From Pseudoteredinibacter isoporae_A (lineage in GTDB: Bacteria > Pseudomonadota > Gammaproteobacteria > Pseudomonadales > Cellvibrionaceae), in the NCBI RefSeq assembly GCF_040372805.1, contig NZ_BAABWJ010000001.1, positions 310,001 through 374,000 of the forward strand: DNA of 64,000 nucleotides, given 5' to 3'. A program made the position numbers and the translations under genes. This document shows positions 25,998-35,238 of the stretch, piece by piece. The notes beneath the pieces are model-generated. The model ran no database searches. It saw nothing but the letters and a program-made list of their open reading frames with translations, and was not told the origin of the DNA. Position 1 is the first letter of the stretch, and every line of letters begins with the position of its first letter.

Positions 25998-28550
25998 ATG
26001 AAACACCGTTTGATGCAGTGGTCATTCGATCACCCTAAACGCGTTTTTTGGGCAACCGGCCTGTTATGCCTGCTGGCGCTGGTAATGTTCCCGCGTCTGT
26101 CAGTCGATACAGACCCGGAAAATATGCTGCCCCATCAGCACCCCGCACGGGTACTGCATGAGGAAATCAAGCAACGCTTTGGGCTTTCTGACATGGTGGT
26201 GCTGGGCATAGTGAACGAGCGGCACGCGCAAGGGATCTACAATGCTCGCAGCCTTTGGAAGCTGGCCCACATCAGCGAAGCCGCCCTGGCGATGGAAGGT
26301 GTAATTGACGAAGATGTGATGAGCCTCTCTCTCAGTGACAACATTACGCAGGGCACAGATGGGGAAATTGCCTTTCACTGGATGATGCGTACCCCCCCTG
26401 TCAATGACGAAGCTGCTGAACAAATCGCCCGTTGGATAAAACGCCTGCCCCTGCTGAACAACACACTGGTTTCCGATGATCAAAAAGCCGCAGCACTCTA
26501 TATTCCCATTGTTGCCAAAGACCAGAGCTATCGAATCTATCAGCAGCTTTTGAGCGTTATCGAAGAGTTACCCGAAGGCGACGAACAGTTTTATATCACC
26601 GGTTTGCCAGTAGCCGAAGATACCTTTGGCGTGGAAATGTTCAAACAGATGGCAATCTCAGCACCAGCCGCAGGCCTATTGATCTTTGCGCTGATGTTGT
26701 TTTTCTTTCGCTCTCTGGCGCTGGTTGCCGCCCCCATGATTGTCGCAATGGCTACCGTCATTATCACCATGGGAGCCATGATCGGTCTTGGTTTTCCCGT
26801 CCATATCATGTCATCAATGATTCCGATTTTTCTGATGCCCATCGCCGTCGTGGACTCCGTACATCTCCTTTCGGAATTCAATGACCACTACCGACCTGGC
26901 ATGGATAAAACCAAGTTGGCCCGCGAAGTCGTGGAGAAACTGTTTCAACCTATGCTCTTCACTTCCATCACATCAATGGTTGGCTTTGCCTCTCTCAATA
27001 CTGCAGACATTCCACCGGTCAGAGTGTTTGGCAGTTTTGTCGCTTTAGGTATCGGCGTCGCCTTTTTGTTGAGCATTACCTTGGTTCCCGCGTATATATC
27101 GAGTCTATCTGATAAGACGCTGGCAGCCATGGCACGCCGGGTACACAGCGATGAAACACCCAATAGCCCGTTGGCTCGCATGCTGCGTCTACTGCCTCAG
27201 TTCAGCCATCGTTTTCGTTATGCAATTATTGCGACCGCAATAGGAAGCTTATTGTTTTCCGTCGTGGGCATTCACAACATTCAAATCAATGACAACCCTA
27301 TGAATTGGTTTGAAAGCGAACACCCCATTCGCAAAGCCGACCGAACACTCAACCAACATTTTGCGGGCACCTATGAAGCGTACTTGAGTTTTAGCGCCCA
27401 ACAGCCCCAGGAAAATCATTCAGAGCTTAAAACCATTCTCGAAAGAGCACCCGAACACATTCAAAGCCGATTCAAAACGTTGCAGGCAAACAGCAACGAC
27501 ATCGCCGAAACCCTGATTGATCAGCAGATGAACTCCAGCGATGACGATTTGCTCTGGTGGGATGACATTGCTCTGGCCATCGATCGAGCCAACGATGAGC
27601 AACGCTTGTTTCTGCAACCCGAATATCTGCAGTATCTCGAAAACGTGCAAAAGGCCTTGATTGCCACAGGCCATATTGGAAAAACCAATGGTTTGGTTGA
27701 TCTACTTAAAACCGTCAATCGAGAGCTGCACGGCGGAGATACATCGTTCTATCAATTGCCTGACAGCAGCCAAGCCACGGCGCAGGCGCTTCTGACATTT
27801 CAAAGCTCCCATCGCCCTGGCGATGTTTGGCATTTTGTTACGCCGGATTACCGTTCTTCCGTCATCTGGTTACAACTCAGCTCCGGCGATAACCAGGATA
27901 TGAGCGCAGTTCTCGAGGCCATGGATCGCTGGTTCGACAACAACCCACCTCCGGCAGGCCTCGACATTCATTGGAGCGGATTGACCTATATTAATGTCGC
28001 CTGGCAAGAGGCCATGGTCAGCGGCATGCTAGAAAGCTTACTGTCTTCATTTGTGATCGTTGCCGTGATGATGATGGTGCTCTTTCGTTCAATCGGCTGG
28101 GGGTTAATTGCCATGCTGCCACTCAGCATCACCATCAGTTTGATTTATGGATTGATTGGTTTTAGTGGTAAAAATTATGATATGCCTGTTGCAGTGCTGT
28201 CAGCATTGACTCTGGGCATGAGTATCGACTTTGCCATTCATTTTATTGAACGTTGCCGTGCTCTTATGCAGCATTATGGCAACTGGTCTGACGTGCGCAC
28301 AGCAATGTTTGAAGAACCGGGACGAGCCATCAGCCGCAATGCCATTGTTATCGCGCTTGGTTTTACGCCACTGCTATTAGCCCCCTTGGTGCCCTATCAA
28401 ACCGTAGGTCTCTTTCTGGCGTCCATTATGGTGATCTCCTGTATCAGCAGTTTATTGCTCATCCCCAGCATCATTTCTGTATTGAATAACTTTTTGTTTG
28501 CGCCAGCCACATTGAAGCCCCACGCTCGCGGAGAACTTACCCATGAATAA
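25998..28550 (+). CDS. MMPL/RND-family lipid exporter
   Basis: An 850-residue inner membrane RND permease with two repeats of one TM helix, a periplasmic domain and a five-helix sterol-sensing-like (SSD/MMPL) block. The first block is near residues 210-370 (AAPMIVAMATVIITMGAMIGLG ... PIAVVDSVHLLSEF) and the second near 680-830 (LSALTLGMSIDFAIHFIERC). The SSD-like acidic/His signatures VDSVH and MSIDFAIHF are intact. Relatives export hydrophobic molecules such as hopanoids, wax precursors or glycolipids to the outer membrane. It begins a four-gene operon; its last 8 nt overlap the LolA-like gene, implying coupled translation. Confidence 0.9.
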   Translation: MKHRLMQWSFDHPKRVFWATGLLCLLALVMFPRLSVDTDPENMLPHQHPARVLHEEIKQRFGLSDMVVLGIVNERHAQGIYNARSLWKLAHISEAALAMEGVIDEDVMSLSLSDNITQGTDGEIAFHWMMRTPPVNDEAAEQIARWIKRLPLLNNTLVSDDQKAAALYIPIVAKDQSYRIYQQLLSVIEELPEGDEQFYITGLPVAEDTFGVEMFKQMAISAPAAGLLIFALMLFFFRSLALVAAPMIVAMATVIITMGAMIGLGFPVHIMSSMIPIFLMPIAVVDSVHLLSEFNDHYRPGMDKTKLAREVVEKLFQPMLFTSITSMVGFASLNTADIPPVRVFGSFVALGIGVAFLLSITLVPAYISSLSDKTLAAMARRVHSDETPNSPLARMLRLLPQFSHRFRYAIIATAIGSLLFSVVGIHNIQINDNPMNWFESEHPIRKADRTLNQHFAGTYEAYLSFSAQQPQENHSELKTILERAPEHIQSRFKTLQANSNDIAETLIDQQMNSSDDDLLWWDDIALAIDRANDEQRLFLQPEYLQYLENVQKALIATGHIGKTNGLVDLLKTVNRELHGGDTSFYQLPDSSQATAQALLTFQSSHRPGDVWHFVTPDYRSSVIWLQLSSGDNQDMSAVLEAMDRWFDNNPPPAGLDIHWSGLTYINVAWQEAMVSGMLESLLSSFVIVAVMMMVLFRSIGWGLIAMLPLSITISLIYGLIGFSGKNYDMPVAVLSALTLGMSIDFAIHFIERCRALMQHYGNWSDVRTAMFEEPGRAISRNAIVIALGFTPLLLAPLVPYQTVGLFLASIMVISCISSLLLIPSIISVLNNFLFAPATLKPHARGELTHE

Positions 28551-29346
28551 ATACCTCATCACTCTAATCAGTGCTTTATCCGCCTGCGCGAATGTACTGG
28601 CATCGCCTTCTCCTCAGGACGCTGACGCTCTGAAAATCATCCAACGCTCAAACCTCGCGACGGTTTACGCCGGTGACGATGGCCGCGCTCAGGCCCGCAT
28701 GTTGATCGTCGACAAGCAGGGGCGTAAACAGATTCGCCAGTTCACCCTCTTGAGGCGAAATATACAGAACGGCGGCGATCAACAATTTCTATTGATTTTC
28801 TCTCGTCCAAGCGATGTCGCGCGCACCAGCTTTTTAGTCGACAAACATCCCGGTAGCGACGACGATCGCTGGCTGTACCTTCCTGGTCTGGATTTACTGA
28901 AACGCATCTCCGCCGGAGACAAACGAACCAGCTTTGTGGGGTCAACTTTTTTCTACGAAGACATTTCAGGCCGGGACATCCATGCTGACACTTACGAAAT
29001 CGTCCAGCAGGATAAGCGGGCCTGGACGCTCAAAGCCACCCCAAAAACCCCAAATAACGTAGAGTTCAGCTATTATCACATCCGTATCGATAAGCAGACA
29101 TTGCTGCCCATTTCCGCTGACTACTTTGATTCAAATAACGAAGTCTATCGACGCCTGTCCGTACTCAAAACAGCCCAGATACAGGGGTTTCCAACGGTTG
29201 TCGAAATGAAAGCTGAAAATCTTCGCGATGGCAGTTTTAGCATCAATCAACTGCGCAACGTGGAATACGGCCTGGGATTACCTGACTCCATTTTCAATGA
29301 ACGCTCGCTGCGCATGCCCCCCAGAAAGTGGCTTCGAAGCCAATGA
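28543..29346 (+). CDS. LolA-like periplasmic lipid carrier
   Basis: A 267-residue protein with a signal peptide (MNKYLITLISALSACANVLA) and the unclosed beta-barrel pattern of LolA/outer-membrane lipoprotein-sorting-like proteins: ARMLIVDKQGRKQIRQFTLL, DRWLYLPGLDLLKRISAGDKRTSFVGSTFFYEDISG cut across residues about 105-145, and a C-terminal FNERSLRMPPRKWL. LolA itself carries lipoproteins; RND-linked paralogues are thought to carry other lipids. The start overlaps the RND stop (ATGAATAA) and its stop overlaps the next ATG (ATGA), so the three proteins are made in fixed ratio. Confidence 0.88.
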   Translation: MNKYLITLISALSACANVLASPSPQDADALKIIQRSNLATVYAGDDGRAQARMLIVDKQGRKQIRQFTLLRRNIQNGGDQQFLLIFSRPSDVARTSFLVDKHPGSDDDRWLYLPGLDLLKRISAGDKRTSFVGSTFFYEDISGRDIHADTYEIVQQDKRAWTLKATPKTPNNVEFSYYHIRIDKQTLLPISADYFDSNNEVYRRLSVLKTAQIQGFPTVVEMKAENLRDGSFSINQLRNVEYGLGLPDSIFNERSLRMPPRKWLRSQ

Positions 29347-30680
29347 CTGTTTTGAGAAACATTAGATGGAGGCATGTCAGTGGAGCCTGTCTGGGTGTGT
29401 CCCTGAGCATCAGCATCGCGTCCACACACACACTTGCCAGCCCCAATGAAGGCCCAGACCCATGGGCTGATTCCTGGCCGGATTCCAACTGGACGGACAG
29501 CGCGAACCCCATTGAGTGGGGAGCTTACAGTGAGCTCGCCCTGGGCGTCTTTCGTCGGGCAAGCCCCAATCCAGACGGCAATAGTTTAGCCGAGTGGCGC
29601 AATCAGTTTTCTGCCTCACGTTATTGGGGCGAGCACTACCTCAGTGCAAAGTTGGACATTCTATACGATGACGTCGATGACCATTCATTGCAATTCAGCT
29701 GGCGAGAGCTGTACATTGACTCCCCTCTCACTGACTCAATCAATGTGCGTTTCGGCCAACAGGTTCTAACTTGGGGTACTGGAGATTTTGTTTTTCTCAA
29801 CGATTTCTTTCCCAAAAACTGGCAAGCTATGTTTTCCGGGAGGGACGATGAATACCTTAAAGCTCCATCAGCCAGCATCAAATTAAGTTATTACAACACA
29901 GCATTTAATGCGGATATCGTGTGGACACCTCAATTTCACCCAGACATTTATATTAGCGGTGAACGCTTCGCCTATGCACAACCAAACTCTCGAGAACCAA
30001 CAAACCAACGCTTGCTCGCAGATAACCCCGAAGATCGTATCAGCAATGGTCAACTGGCGATGCGATTATCAAAGCAACATAACAGTGTTGAATACGCCGC
30101 GTATTTCTACAACGGCTTTTATACCCAACCTAACAGCATCAACCCAGAAAATAATCGTTATTATTTCTCAACCCTAAACGCCTACGGAGCCAGCATTCGA
30201 CTGCCTGCAGCCGGTGGAATAGCCAATGCCGAATTTGCCTATTGGCAATCCCGGGATGATACAGCCGGCACAGATCCATTTCGCCCCAATAGCCAGATCA
30301 AAATGCTACTCGGCTTTGAGCGAGAATTGGCTTCCGAATTTACCCTTGGCCTGCAGTGGCTCAGTGAACTGACACTTGACTACACGGCAGCCCGATCTGC
30401 CCAGCCGGAGAACCTTCCTCTCAATGCACGCTGGCACCACACCATCAGTTTGCGCCTGAACTATCTGAGCATGCAGCAAAAATTGCACTGGTCTTTGTTT
30501 ACCTTCTATTCGCCCGATGAAGGTGACGTTTATCTCAAACCCAAAGTCAGCTATCGCCACAATGATCACTGGAGCTTCACTTTAGGAATGAATGAATTTA
30601 GTGGCCGCAACCTGCAACAACAATGGGGACAATTCGAGCCTTCCAGCAATGTCTACCTTCGAGTCCGCTTTCGTTTTTAA
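29343..30680 (+). CDS. Outer membrane beta-barrel protein (DUF1302-like)
   Basis: A 445-residue exported protein. After a signal peptide ending near residue 34 (LGVSLSISIASTHTLA), the mature protein is rich in alternating amphipathic strands and ends in YLRVRFRF, with the terminal aromatic expected of outer membrane barrels. FGQQVLTWGTGDFVFLNDFFP is typical of DUF1302/alginate-export-like porins. It would be the outer membrane end of the RND-LolA route. ATG 29343 overlaps the LolA-like stop by 4 nt; an in-frame start at 29328 lies within that gene and is less likely. Confidence 0.85.
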   Translation: MTVLRNIRWRHVSGACLGVSLSISIASTHTLASPNEGPDPWADSWPDSNWTDSANPIEWGAYSELALGVFRRASPNPDGNSLAEWRNQFSASRYWGEHYLSAKLDILYDDVDDHSLQFSWRELYIDSPLTDSINVRFGQQVLTWGTGDFVFLNDFFPKNWQAMFSGRDDEYLKAPSASIKLSYYNTAFNADIVWTPQFHPDIYISGERFAYAQPNSREPTNQRLLADNPEDRISNGQLAMRLSKQHNSVEYAAYFYNGFYTQPNSINPENNRYYFSTLNAYGASIRLPAAGGIANAEFAYWQSRDDTAGTDPFRPNSQIKMLLGFERELASEFTLGLQWLSELTLDYTAARSAQPENLPLNARWHHTISLRLNYLSMQQKLHWSLFTFYSPDEGDVYLKPKVSYRHNDHWSFTLGMNEFSGRNLQQQWGQFEPSSNVYLRVRFRF

Positions 30681-30692
30681 CAGGAAACAACA

Positions 30693-30887
30693 ATGACCGT
30701 AAATCGCGTCCTGCACATTATTGCCGGTACTTTCATCATGATCAGCGTTGTACTCGGCTATTACATGAGCCCTTGGTTTTTCATCTTTACATTTTTTGTG
30801 GGTGCCAATCTGTTTCAATCGGGTTTTAGCAACTGGTGCCTGATGGCCGATATACTGAAAAAATTCGGCCTCAGAGATGAGACCTGA
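30693..30887 (+). CDS. DUF2892 small membrane protein
   Basis: A 64-residue protein made of two transmembrane helices (residues about 7-26 and 28-45) and a short tail, LMADILKKFGLRDET. The pattern NRVLHIIAGTFIM ... SPWFFIFTFFVGANLFQSGFSNWC matches DUF2892 (the membrane part of YgaP). GGAAA lies just upstream of ATG 30693. It follows the barrel gene by 12 nt and closes the RND operon. Role unknown. A decayed second copy appears to follow at 30919. Confidence 0.85.
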   Translation: MTVNRVLHIIAGTFIMISVVLGYYMSPWFFIFTFFVGANLFQSGFSNWCLMADILKKFGLRDET

Positions 30888-30918
30888 AAGCGTGGGCATA
30901 GAGAATGAAAAATCATGA

Positions 30919-31074
30919 ATGCCTAGTACTTTCGCAATAGCCAAGATTGATTTGGCCACTGCATCAGTACTTAATCCTGCGTTTTTTGTCGGCGTAAACT
31001 TATTTCATTCCCGCTGTCACCATTCGTGTTGGATAGAGGCCACCCTAATAACTTGGCTTCGAGGGCACCGATAA
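30919..31074 (+). pseudogene. Possible decayed duplicate of the DUF2892 gene
   Basis: A 51-codon frame whose translation aligns end to end with the neighbouring DUF2892 protein. STFAIAKIDLATASVLN lines up with GTFIMISVVLGYYMSP, and AFFVGVNLFHSRCHHSCWI lines up with TFFVGANLFQSGFSNWCLM. The first helix is shortened and polar residues (K, D, R, H) interrupt both helices, so the product is unlikely to be a working membrane protein. The DNA around TTTTTTGT and GTACTTTC is also alike. There is no clear ribosome site. Reading it as a relic duplication is an inference. Confidence 0.4.
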
Positions 31075-31306
31075 ACACACTTTTCAGGACACTCCTCCGA
31101 CACTATTGGCTTTCAGTTGCCCTTAAGACCCTGGCGCGAAACCATCCATCGATTGGCAAACGGCAACACCTTTCATAGCAAACAACAACATGACGACCAC
31201 TGATAGAATTTTAAGAGAAAAAATTGACAAAACGGTCTAGAATTATTTGAGAGGGTCGCGATAGACCTTTTGAGCAGCATGCCCCATCCAATTGGACCGA
31301 GAGACA
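31075..31306. other. Intergenic region before the diguanylate cyclase
   Basis: No credible gene. TTGACA near 31224 with nearby TAGAAT suggests promoter elements for the downstream GGDEF gene, but the spacing is too short for a normal sigma-70 promoter. Confidence 0.3.
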
Positions 31307-32455
31307 ATGTCAGATTCAAAGTCGCAATCAGTACCTTTGAAATCAAAAACTCCAAAAGGCCCTTCCAATCTCGAATTTCAAATTGATCTTTGGGCATTAC
31401 TGTCACCCCCAGATGAACTGCCCGAGTCTCAGCAAAAAGTCATTATCCTGGTTTCGATTGCCGCGTTTCTGGTTATCATTCCCAGTACGATATATCACCA
31501 TAGCCGTGGGCAAACCCTATTAACCGTTCTGGATGCAGCATTTCTTCTGGTGATCGGCGGCTTGCTTTATCAATACTTTCGAAAAAAAAACCTGCTCTTA
31601 CCCCCCGCAATTTTCACCTTGATGATATCCACCATTTCCTTGAGCAATATTTATATTCAAGGCGTGCCCTCCAGCTATTGGCTATTCCCCTTGATCCTGG
31701 GCCATGCAATCGTGGTCAATAGATCCATCTCAATCCCATACAACCTCTTCATGATTACTACCAGCGGTCTGCTGCTCTACAGCAGCACAAAAATATTCAG
31801 TGTGGCGTTTGAGTTTGTCGGCGCAGCACTTGTGCTCATGGGGATTTCCTACGGTATGCTGACCATTCTCCTCAACCTCCAACACCGCCTGGTCATGCAG
31901 TCCAAATCTGACTCGTTAACCGGACTTAAAAACCGACGCTACATGTCTGAACAAATAGCAAAGGCCATGAGCGATTTTTCAGACAACCCCAAAACTGTCT
32001 ATGGTGTAGTCATGTTGGATGTCGATCTTTTTAAAAGTATTAACGATGAGTACGGACACTCACAAGGAGACGATGTGCTCATCGGCATCGCCTCAATACT
32101 CAGCAAAACAGAAGAGCTCGGGAACATAGAAGCTATGCGCATCGGAGGAGAAGAATTTTTACTCCTGGCAAAAGACTTCCAACTTTATGCATTGGAGAAC
32201 CTGGCCGAAACCGTGAGAGTGGATGTGGAGAAGTTAACTCTTTTGCCAGACAATACTGTCACCATCAGTGCGGGAGTCGCCATGTTAGAGCGGGATCATG
32301 ATGAAAGCGAATGGTTAAAACTCGCAGACATCTGTTTATATGAAGCCAAACGAAGCGGCCGAAACAAGGTCGTCTCATCCCATGAAATCGATGAAACATT
32401 GTTGGCCACTGCACTCAACGAGAACCACCATCACCGACGGAAGAGTCGCAGCTGA
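31307..32455 (+). CDS. Membrane diguanylate cyclase (GGDEF)
   Basis: A 382-residue protein. A cytoplasmic N-terminus of about 45 residues is followed by about six TM helices (residues about 45-205), then a GGDEF domain (about 212-370) with DSLTGLKNRRYM, DVDLFKSINDEYGHSQGDDVL, the active-site RIGGEEF, and SAGVAML. The signature is GGEEF, compatible with c-di-GMP synthesis. No RxxD inhibitory site precedes it, so product inhibition is unlikely. ATG 31307 with GAGAG upstream is chosen over the TTG at 31292. It counterbalances the EAL phosphodiesterase at 12127 in c-di-GMP metabolism, though there is no operon link. Confidence 0.92.
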   Translation: MSDSKSQSVPLKSKTPKGPSNLEFQIDLWALLSPPDELPESQQKVIILVSIAAFLVIIPSTIYHHSRGQTLLTVLDAAFLLVIGGLLYQYFRKKNLLLPPAIFTLMISTISLSNIYIQGVPSSYWLFPLILGHAIVVNRSISIPYNLFMITTSGLLLYSSTKIFSVAFEFVGAALVLMGISYGMLTILLNLQHRLVMQSKSDSLTGLKNRRYMSEQIAKAMSDFSDNPKTVYGVVMLDVDLFKSINDEYGHSQGDDVLIGIASILSKTEELGNIEAMRIGGEEFLLLAKDFQLYALENLAETVRVDVEKLTLLPDNTVTISAGVAMLERDHDESEWLKLADICLYEAKRSGRNKVVSSHEIDETLLATALNENHHHRRKSRS

Positions 32456-32664
32456 GGAAAAAGGGGTTCAGAAAATCATCGTGCTTTTATTGTTAAACGT
32501 TGAAAGATTTTAAGAATAGCTAACGAATTGCATACACCAGCGTTAGCGTAGATATCTCAACGACGGCACATGAAATATTAAAGCCACTTCAAAGCCATCA
32601 TCGAAAACCTCGAAAAAGTTGAAACAGCCCGGCCTTCAATTTGGCAAGCGAGCTGCATTCAAGA

Positions 32665-34548
32665 CTACACGTCCGCCAAGTTGCCCTTCTGTTCCAGCCA
32701 AACTTTACGGTCACCTGCACGCTTTTTCGCCAACAACATATCCATAACTTGATTAGTGTCATCACCGGGCTCTAGAATCAACTGAACAAGACGACGAGTA
32801 TCGACGGCCATGGTGGTTTCACGCAGCTGCATGGGGTTCATTTCCCCCAGACCTTTAAAGCGCTGAACGCCGACTTTACCTTTTTTCTTTTCGGCTTTGA
32901 TGCGTTCAAGAATCCCTGCTTTTTCAGCCTCATCCAATGCGTAGTAAACGTCTTTGCCCACATCGATACGATACAGGGGGGGCATAGCTACATACACATG
33001 CCCTGCCGCAACCATTGGGCGAAAATGACGTAAAAACAAAGCGCATAACAACGTTGCAATGTGCAAGCCATCGGAATCCGCATCGGCCAGAATGCACACT
33101 TTGTGATAACGCAATTTGGACAAATCATCGCTGCCTGGATCAATGCCCAGAGCAACCGAGATATCGTGCACTTCCTGAGACGCCAAAATTTCACCGCTAT
33201 CGACTTCCCAGGTATTCAGAATTTTTCCGCGCAGCGGCATGATCGCTTGAAACTCTCGATCACGAGCTTGTTTTGCCGAACCGCCCGCTGAGTCACCTTC
33301 CACCAGAAACAGCTCACCGCGCTCTGGCTCTCCGCTGGAGCAATCGGCTAACTTGCCGGGCAACGCAGGCCCCTGAGTCACTTTTTTACGAGCAACTTTT
33401 TTCGAGGAACGAACACGCTTTTGCGCATTACTGATACAGAACTCAGCGAGCTTATCGCCTTCTTCGGTATGCTGATTCAACCACAATCCAAATGCATCTT
33501 TTGCTACACCGGAGACAAAGGCGGCCGCTTCACGGGAAGATAAACGCTCTTTGGTTTGTCCCGAAAATTGCGGGTCGGCCATTTTTGCACTCAAGACAAA
33601 ACAGCAGTTGTTCCAGATATCATCGGGCGCCAGTTTTACACCGCGCGGTAAAAGATTTCGAAACTCACAATATTCGCGCACCGCATCCAGCAAACCCGAT
33701 CGCAGACCATTGACATGGGTGCCACCTTGGGCTGTCGGAATCAGGTTCACATAGCTTTCCTGTGTCACTTCGCCACCTTCAGGCAACCACTGCACAGCCC
33801 AATCAACGGCATCGGTGTCGCCACTGAAACTGCCTACGAAAGGGTCGGAAGGTAATACTTCCCAACCTTGAGTGGCCGCCTTAAGGTAGTCGCGCAGACC
33901 ATCCTCATAATGCCATTCGTCTTTTTCGCCGGTCTGCTCGTTTTTGAACACAACCTTTAGGCCGGGACACAACACGGCCTTGGCACGCAAAACATGGCGC
34001 ATGCGTGAAATGGAAAATTTGTTCGAATCAAAGTATTGCGGGTCAGGTAAAAACTTAACGGCCGTACCCGTGTTGCGTTTGCCGCAACTGTCGATTACCG
34101 CAAGATCACTGTGCTTATCACCGTCGCGAAATTCCATTTGATGAACTTCGCCGCCGCGGCGAATAGTGACCAGCAACTGCTTGGAGAGCGCATTAACAAC
34201 ACTCACCCCCACACCGTGCAAACCACCAGAAAACTGATAATTGTCGTTGCTGAACTTGCCCCCGGCATGAAGCGTCGACAGAATAACCTCAACCCCTGGG
34301 CGCCCTTGTTCCGGGTGGATATCCACCGGCATGCCACGACCATCATCAATCACCGTCATGGAATGATCTTTGTGCAGCACAACCTCTATCTGACTCGCGT
34401 GACCAGCCAATGCTTCATCCACGGAGTTATCAATAATCTCTTGCGCCAGGTGGTTAGGGCGAGTGGTTTCGGTGTACATCCCCGGACGTTTTTTTACGGG
34501 GTCTAAGCCGGTTAAGACTTCAATATCTTCGGCATTATAATTTGCCAT
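32665..34548 (-). CDS. parE: DNA topoisomerase IV subunit B
   Basis: A 627-residue ATPase subunit of topoisomerase IV, which separates replicated chromosomes. The GHKL ATP site shows EIIDNSVDEALAG, DDGRGMP and GGLHGVGVSVVNALS; the TOPRIM domain shows LVEGDSAGGSAKQARDR and ILADADSDGLHI; the C-terminus has RFKGLGEMNPMQL. Start ATG 34548. Last gene of the nudF-yqiB-cpdA-yqiA-parE run, 41 nt after yqiA, the common gammaproteobacterial order; parC is not adjacent. Confidence 0.98.
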   Translation of the reverse strand: MANYNAEDIEVLTGLDPVKKRPGMYTETTRPNHLAQEIIDNSVDEALAGHASQIEVVLHKDHSMTVIDDGRGMPVDIHPEQGRPGVEVILSTLHAGGKFSNDNYQFSGGLHGVGVSVVNALSKQLLVTIRRGGEVHQMEFRDGDKHSDLAVIDSCGKRNTGTAVKFLPDPQYFDSNKFSISRMRHVLRAKAVLCPGLKVVFKNEQTGEKDEWHYEDGLRDYLKAATQGWEVLPSDPFVGSFSGDTDAVDWAVQWLPEGGEVTQESYVNLIPTAQGGTHVNGLRSGLLDAVREYCEFRNLLPRGVKLAPDDIWNNCCFVLSAKMADPQFSGQTKERLSSREAAAFVSGVAKDAFGLWLNQHTEEGDKLAEFCISNAQKRVRSSKKVARKKVTQGPALPGKLADCSSGEPERGELFLVEGDSAGGSAKQARDREFQAIMPLRGKILNTWEVDSGEILASQEVHDISVALGIDPGSDDLSKLRYHKVCILADADSDGLHIATLLCALFLRHFRPMVAAGHVYVAMPPLYRIDVGKDVYYALDEAEKAGILERIKAEKKKGKVGVQRFKGLGEMNPMQLRETTMAVDTRRLVQLILEPGDDTNQVMDMLLAKKRAGDRKVWLEQKGNLADV

Positions 34549-34589
34549 AAATACAGGATCCTTATTGCGTCTGTATTATCATCAAGGCA

Positions 34590-35186
34590 CTAGGCCTTCT
34601 GATAGTGCTGGGCGAGAAACGCGATGCCCGGCTCAATAAATCGTTCAAACCCCTGAAAAGCATGGTCGCCGCCCTCTTCAATGGTCAACCGGGCTTTCTG
34701 ATAGAGGGCCTCGGCCTGACGGTAATCCAGGGTTTCGTCTTCAGTTTGCAACAGCACCCAGTAGTTCCCCGGACGCGTAATGCTTTCTGGAAGCAAGGTT
34801 TTAAGGTGGCCAATATGCCTGGCCTCCAACTGATAAACATCGTCGGTATGGTAGTTTTTCAGTGATTTGCCTATGTACTCCGGCATTAACATAGAGGGCC
34901 TGACAGCGGGGTTAATCAGCAGGGCTGGCAGGTCGTATCGTTCGCCCAAATAGGTGCTCCAAAAGCCCCCCATCGAGCTGCCCATCACGTATAGGTCTTG
35001 CCCGCGTGCTTGGATATCGGCAACCAGAGCATCGAGCTCGGCCTGCACCTGATCGGGATAGACCGTCAGAAACGGACAATGGTATTCAATATCCGGGCGA
35101 TGCGTCTGCAGCCAGTCTTTTACCTGAAGGGCTTTAAAGGAGTTGGGTGAGCTGAGAAAACCGTGGATGTAAAGCAGAGCGGGCAT
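34590..35186 (-). CDS. yqiA: YqiA family esterase
   Basis: A 198-residue alpha/beta hydrolase. LLYIHGFLSSPNS gives the oxyanion region, VMGSSMGGFWSTYLGERY the nucleophile elbow, and GGDHAFQGFERF the catalytic histidine region. The E. coli family member is an esterase of unclear physiological substrate. It lies between cpdA and parE, its usual position. Confidence 0.92.
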   Translation of the reverse strand: MPALLYIHGFLSSPNSFKALQVKDWLQTHRPDIEYHCPFLTVYPDQVQAELDALVADIQARGQDLYVMGSSMGGFWSTYLGERYDLPALLINPAVRPSMLMPEYIGKSLKNYHTDDVYQLEARHIGHLKTLLPESITRPGNYWVLLQTEDETLDYRQAEALYQKARLTIEEGGDHAFQGFERFIEPGIAFLAQHYQKA

Positions 35187-35238
35187 TCGTATATCCTAAA
35201 GCACAGCCGCCTTGTGCTGCTGTTCCGAAGCTAGGATA

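Noticed and set aside
30582..30959. 125-codon minus-strand frame across the DUF2892 gene
   Set aside because: It covers the end of the barrel gene and DUF2892 in antisense and has no protein-like pattern.
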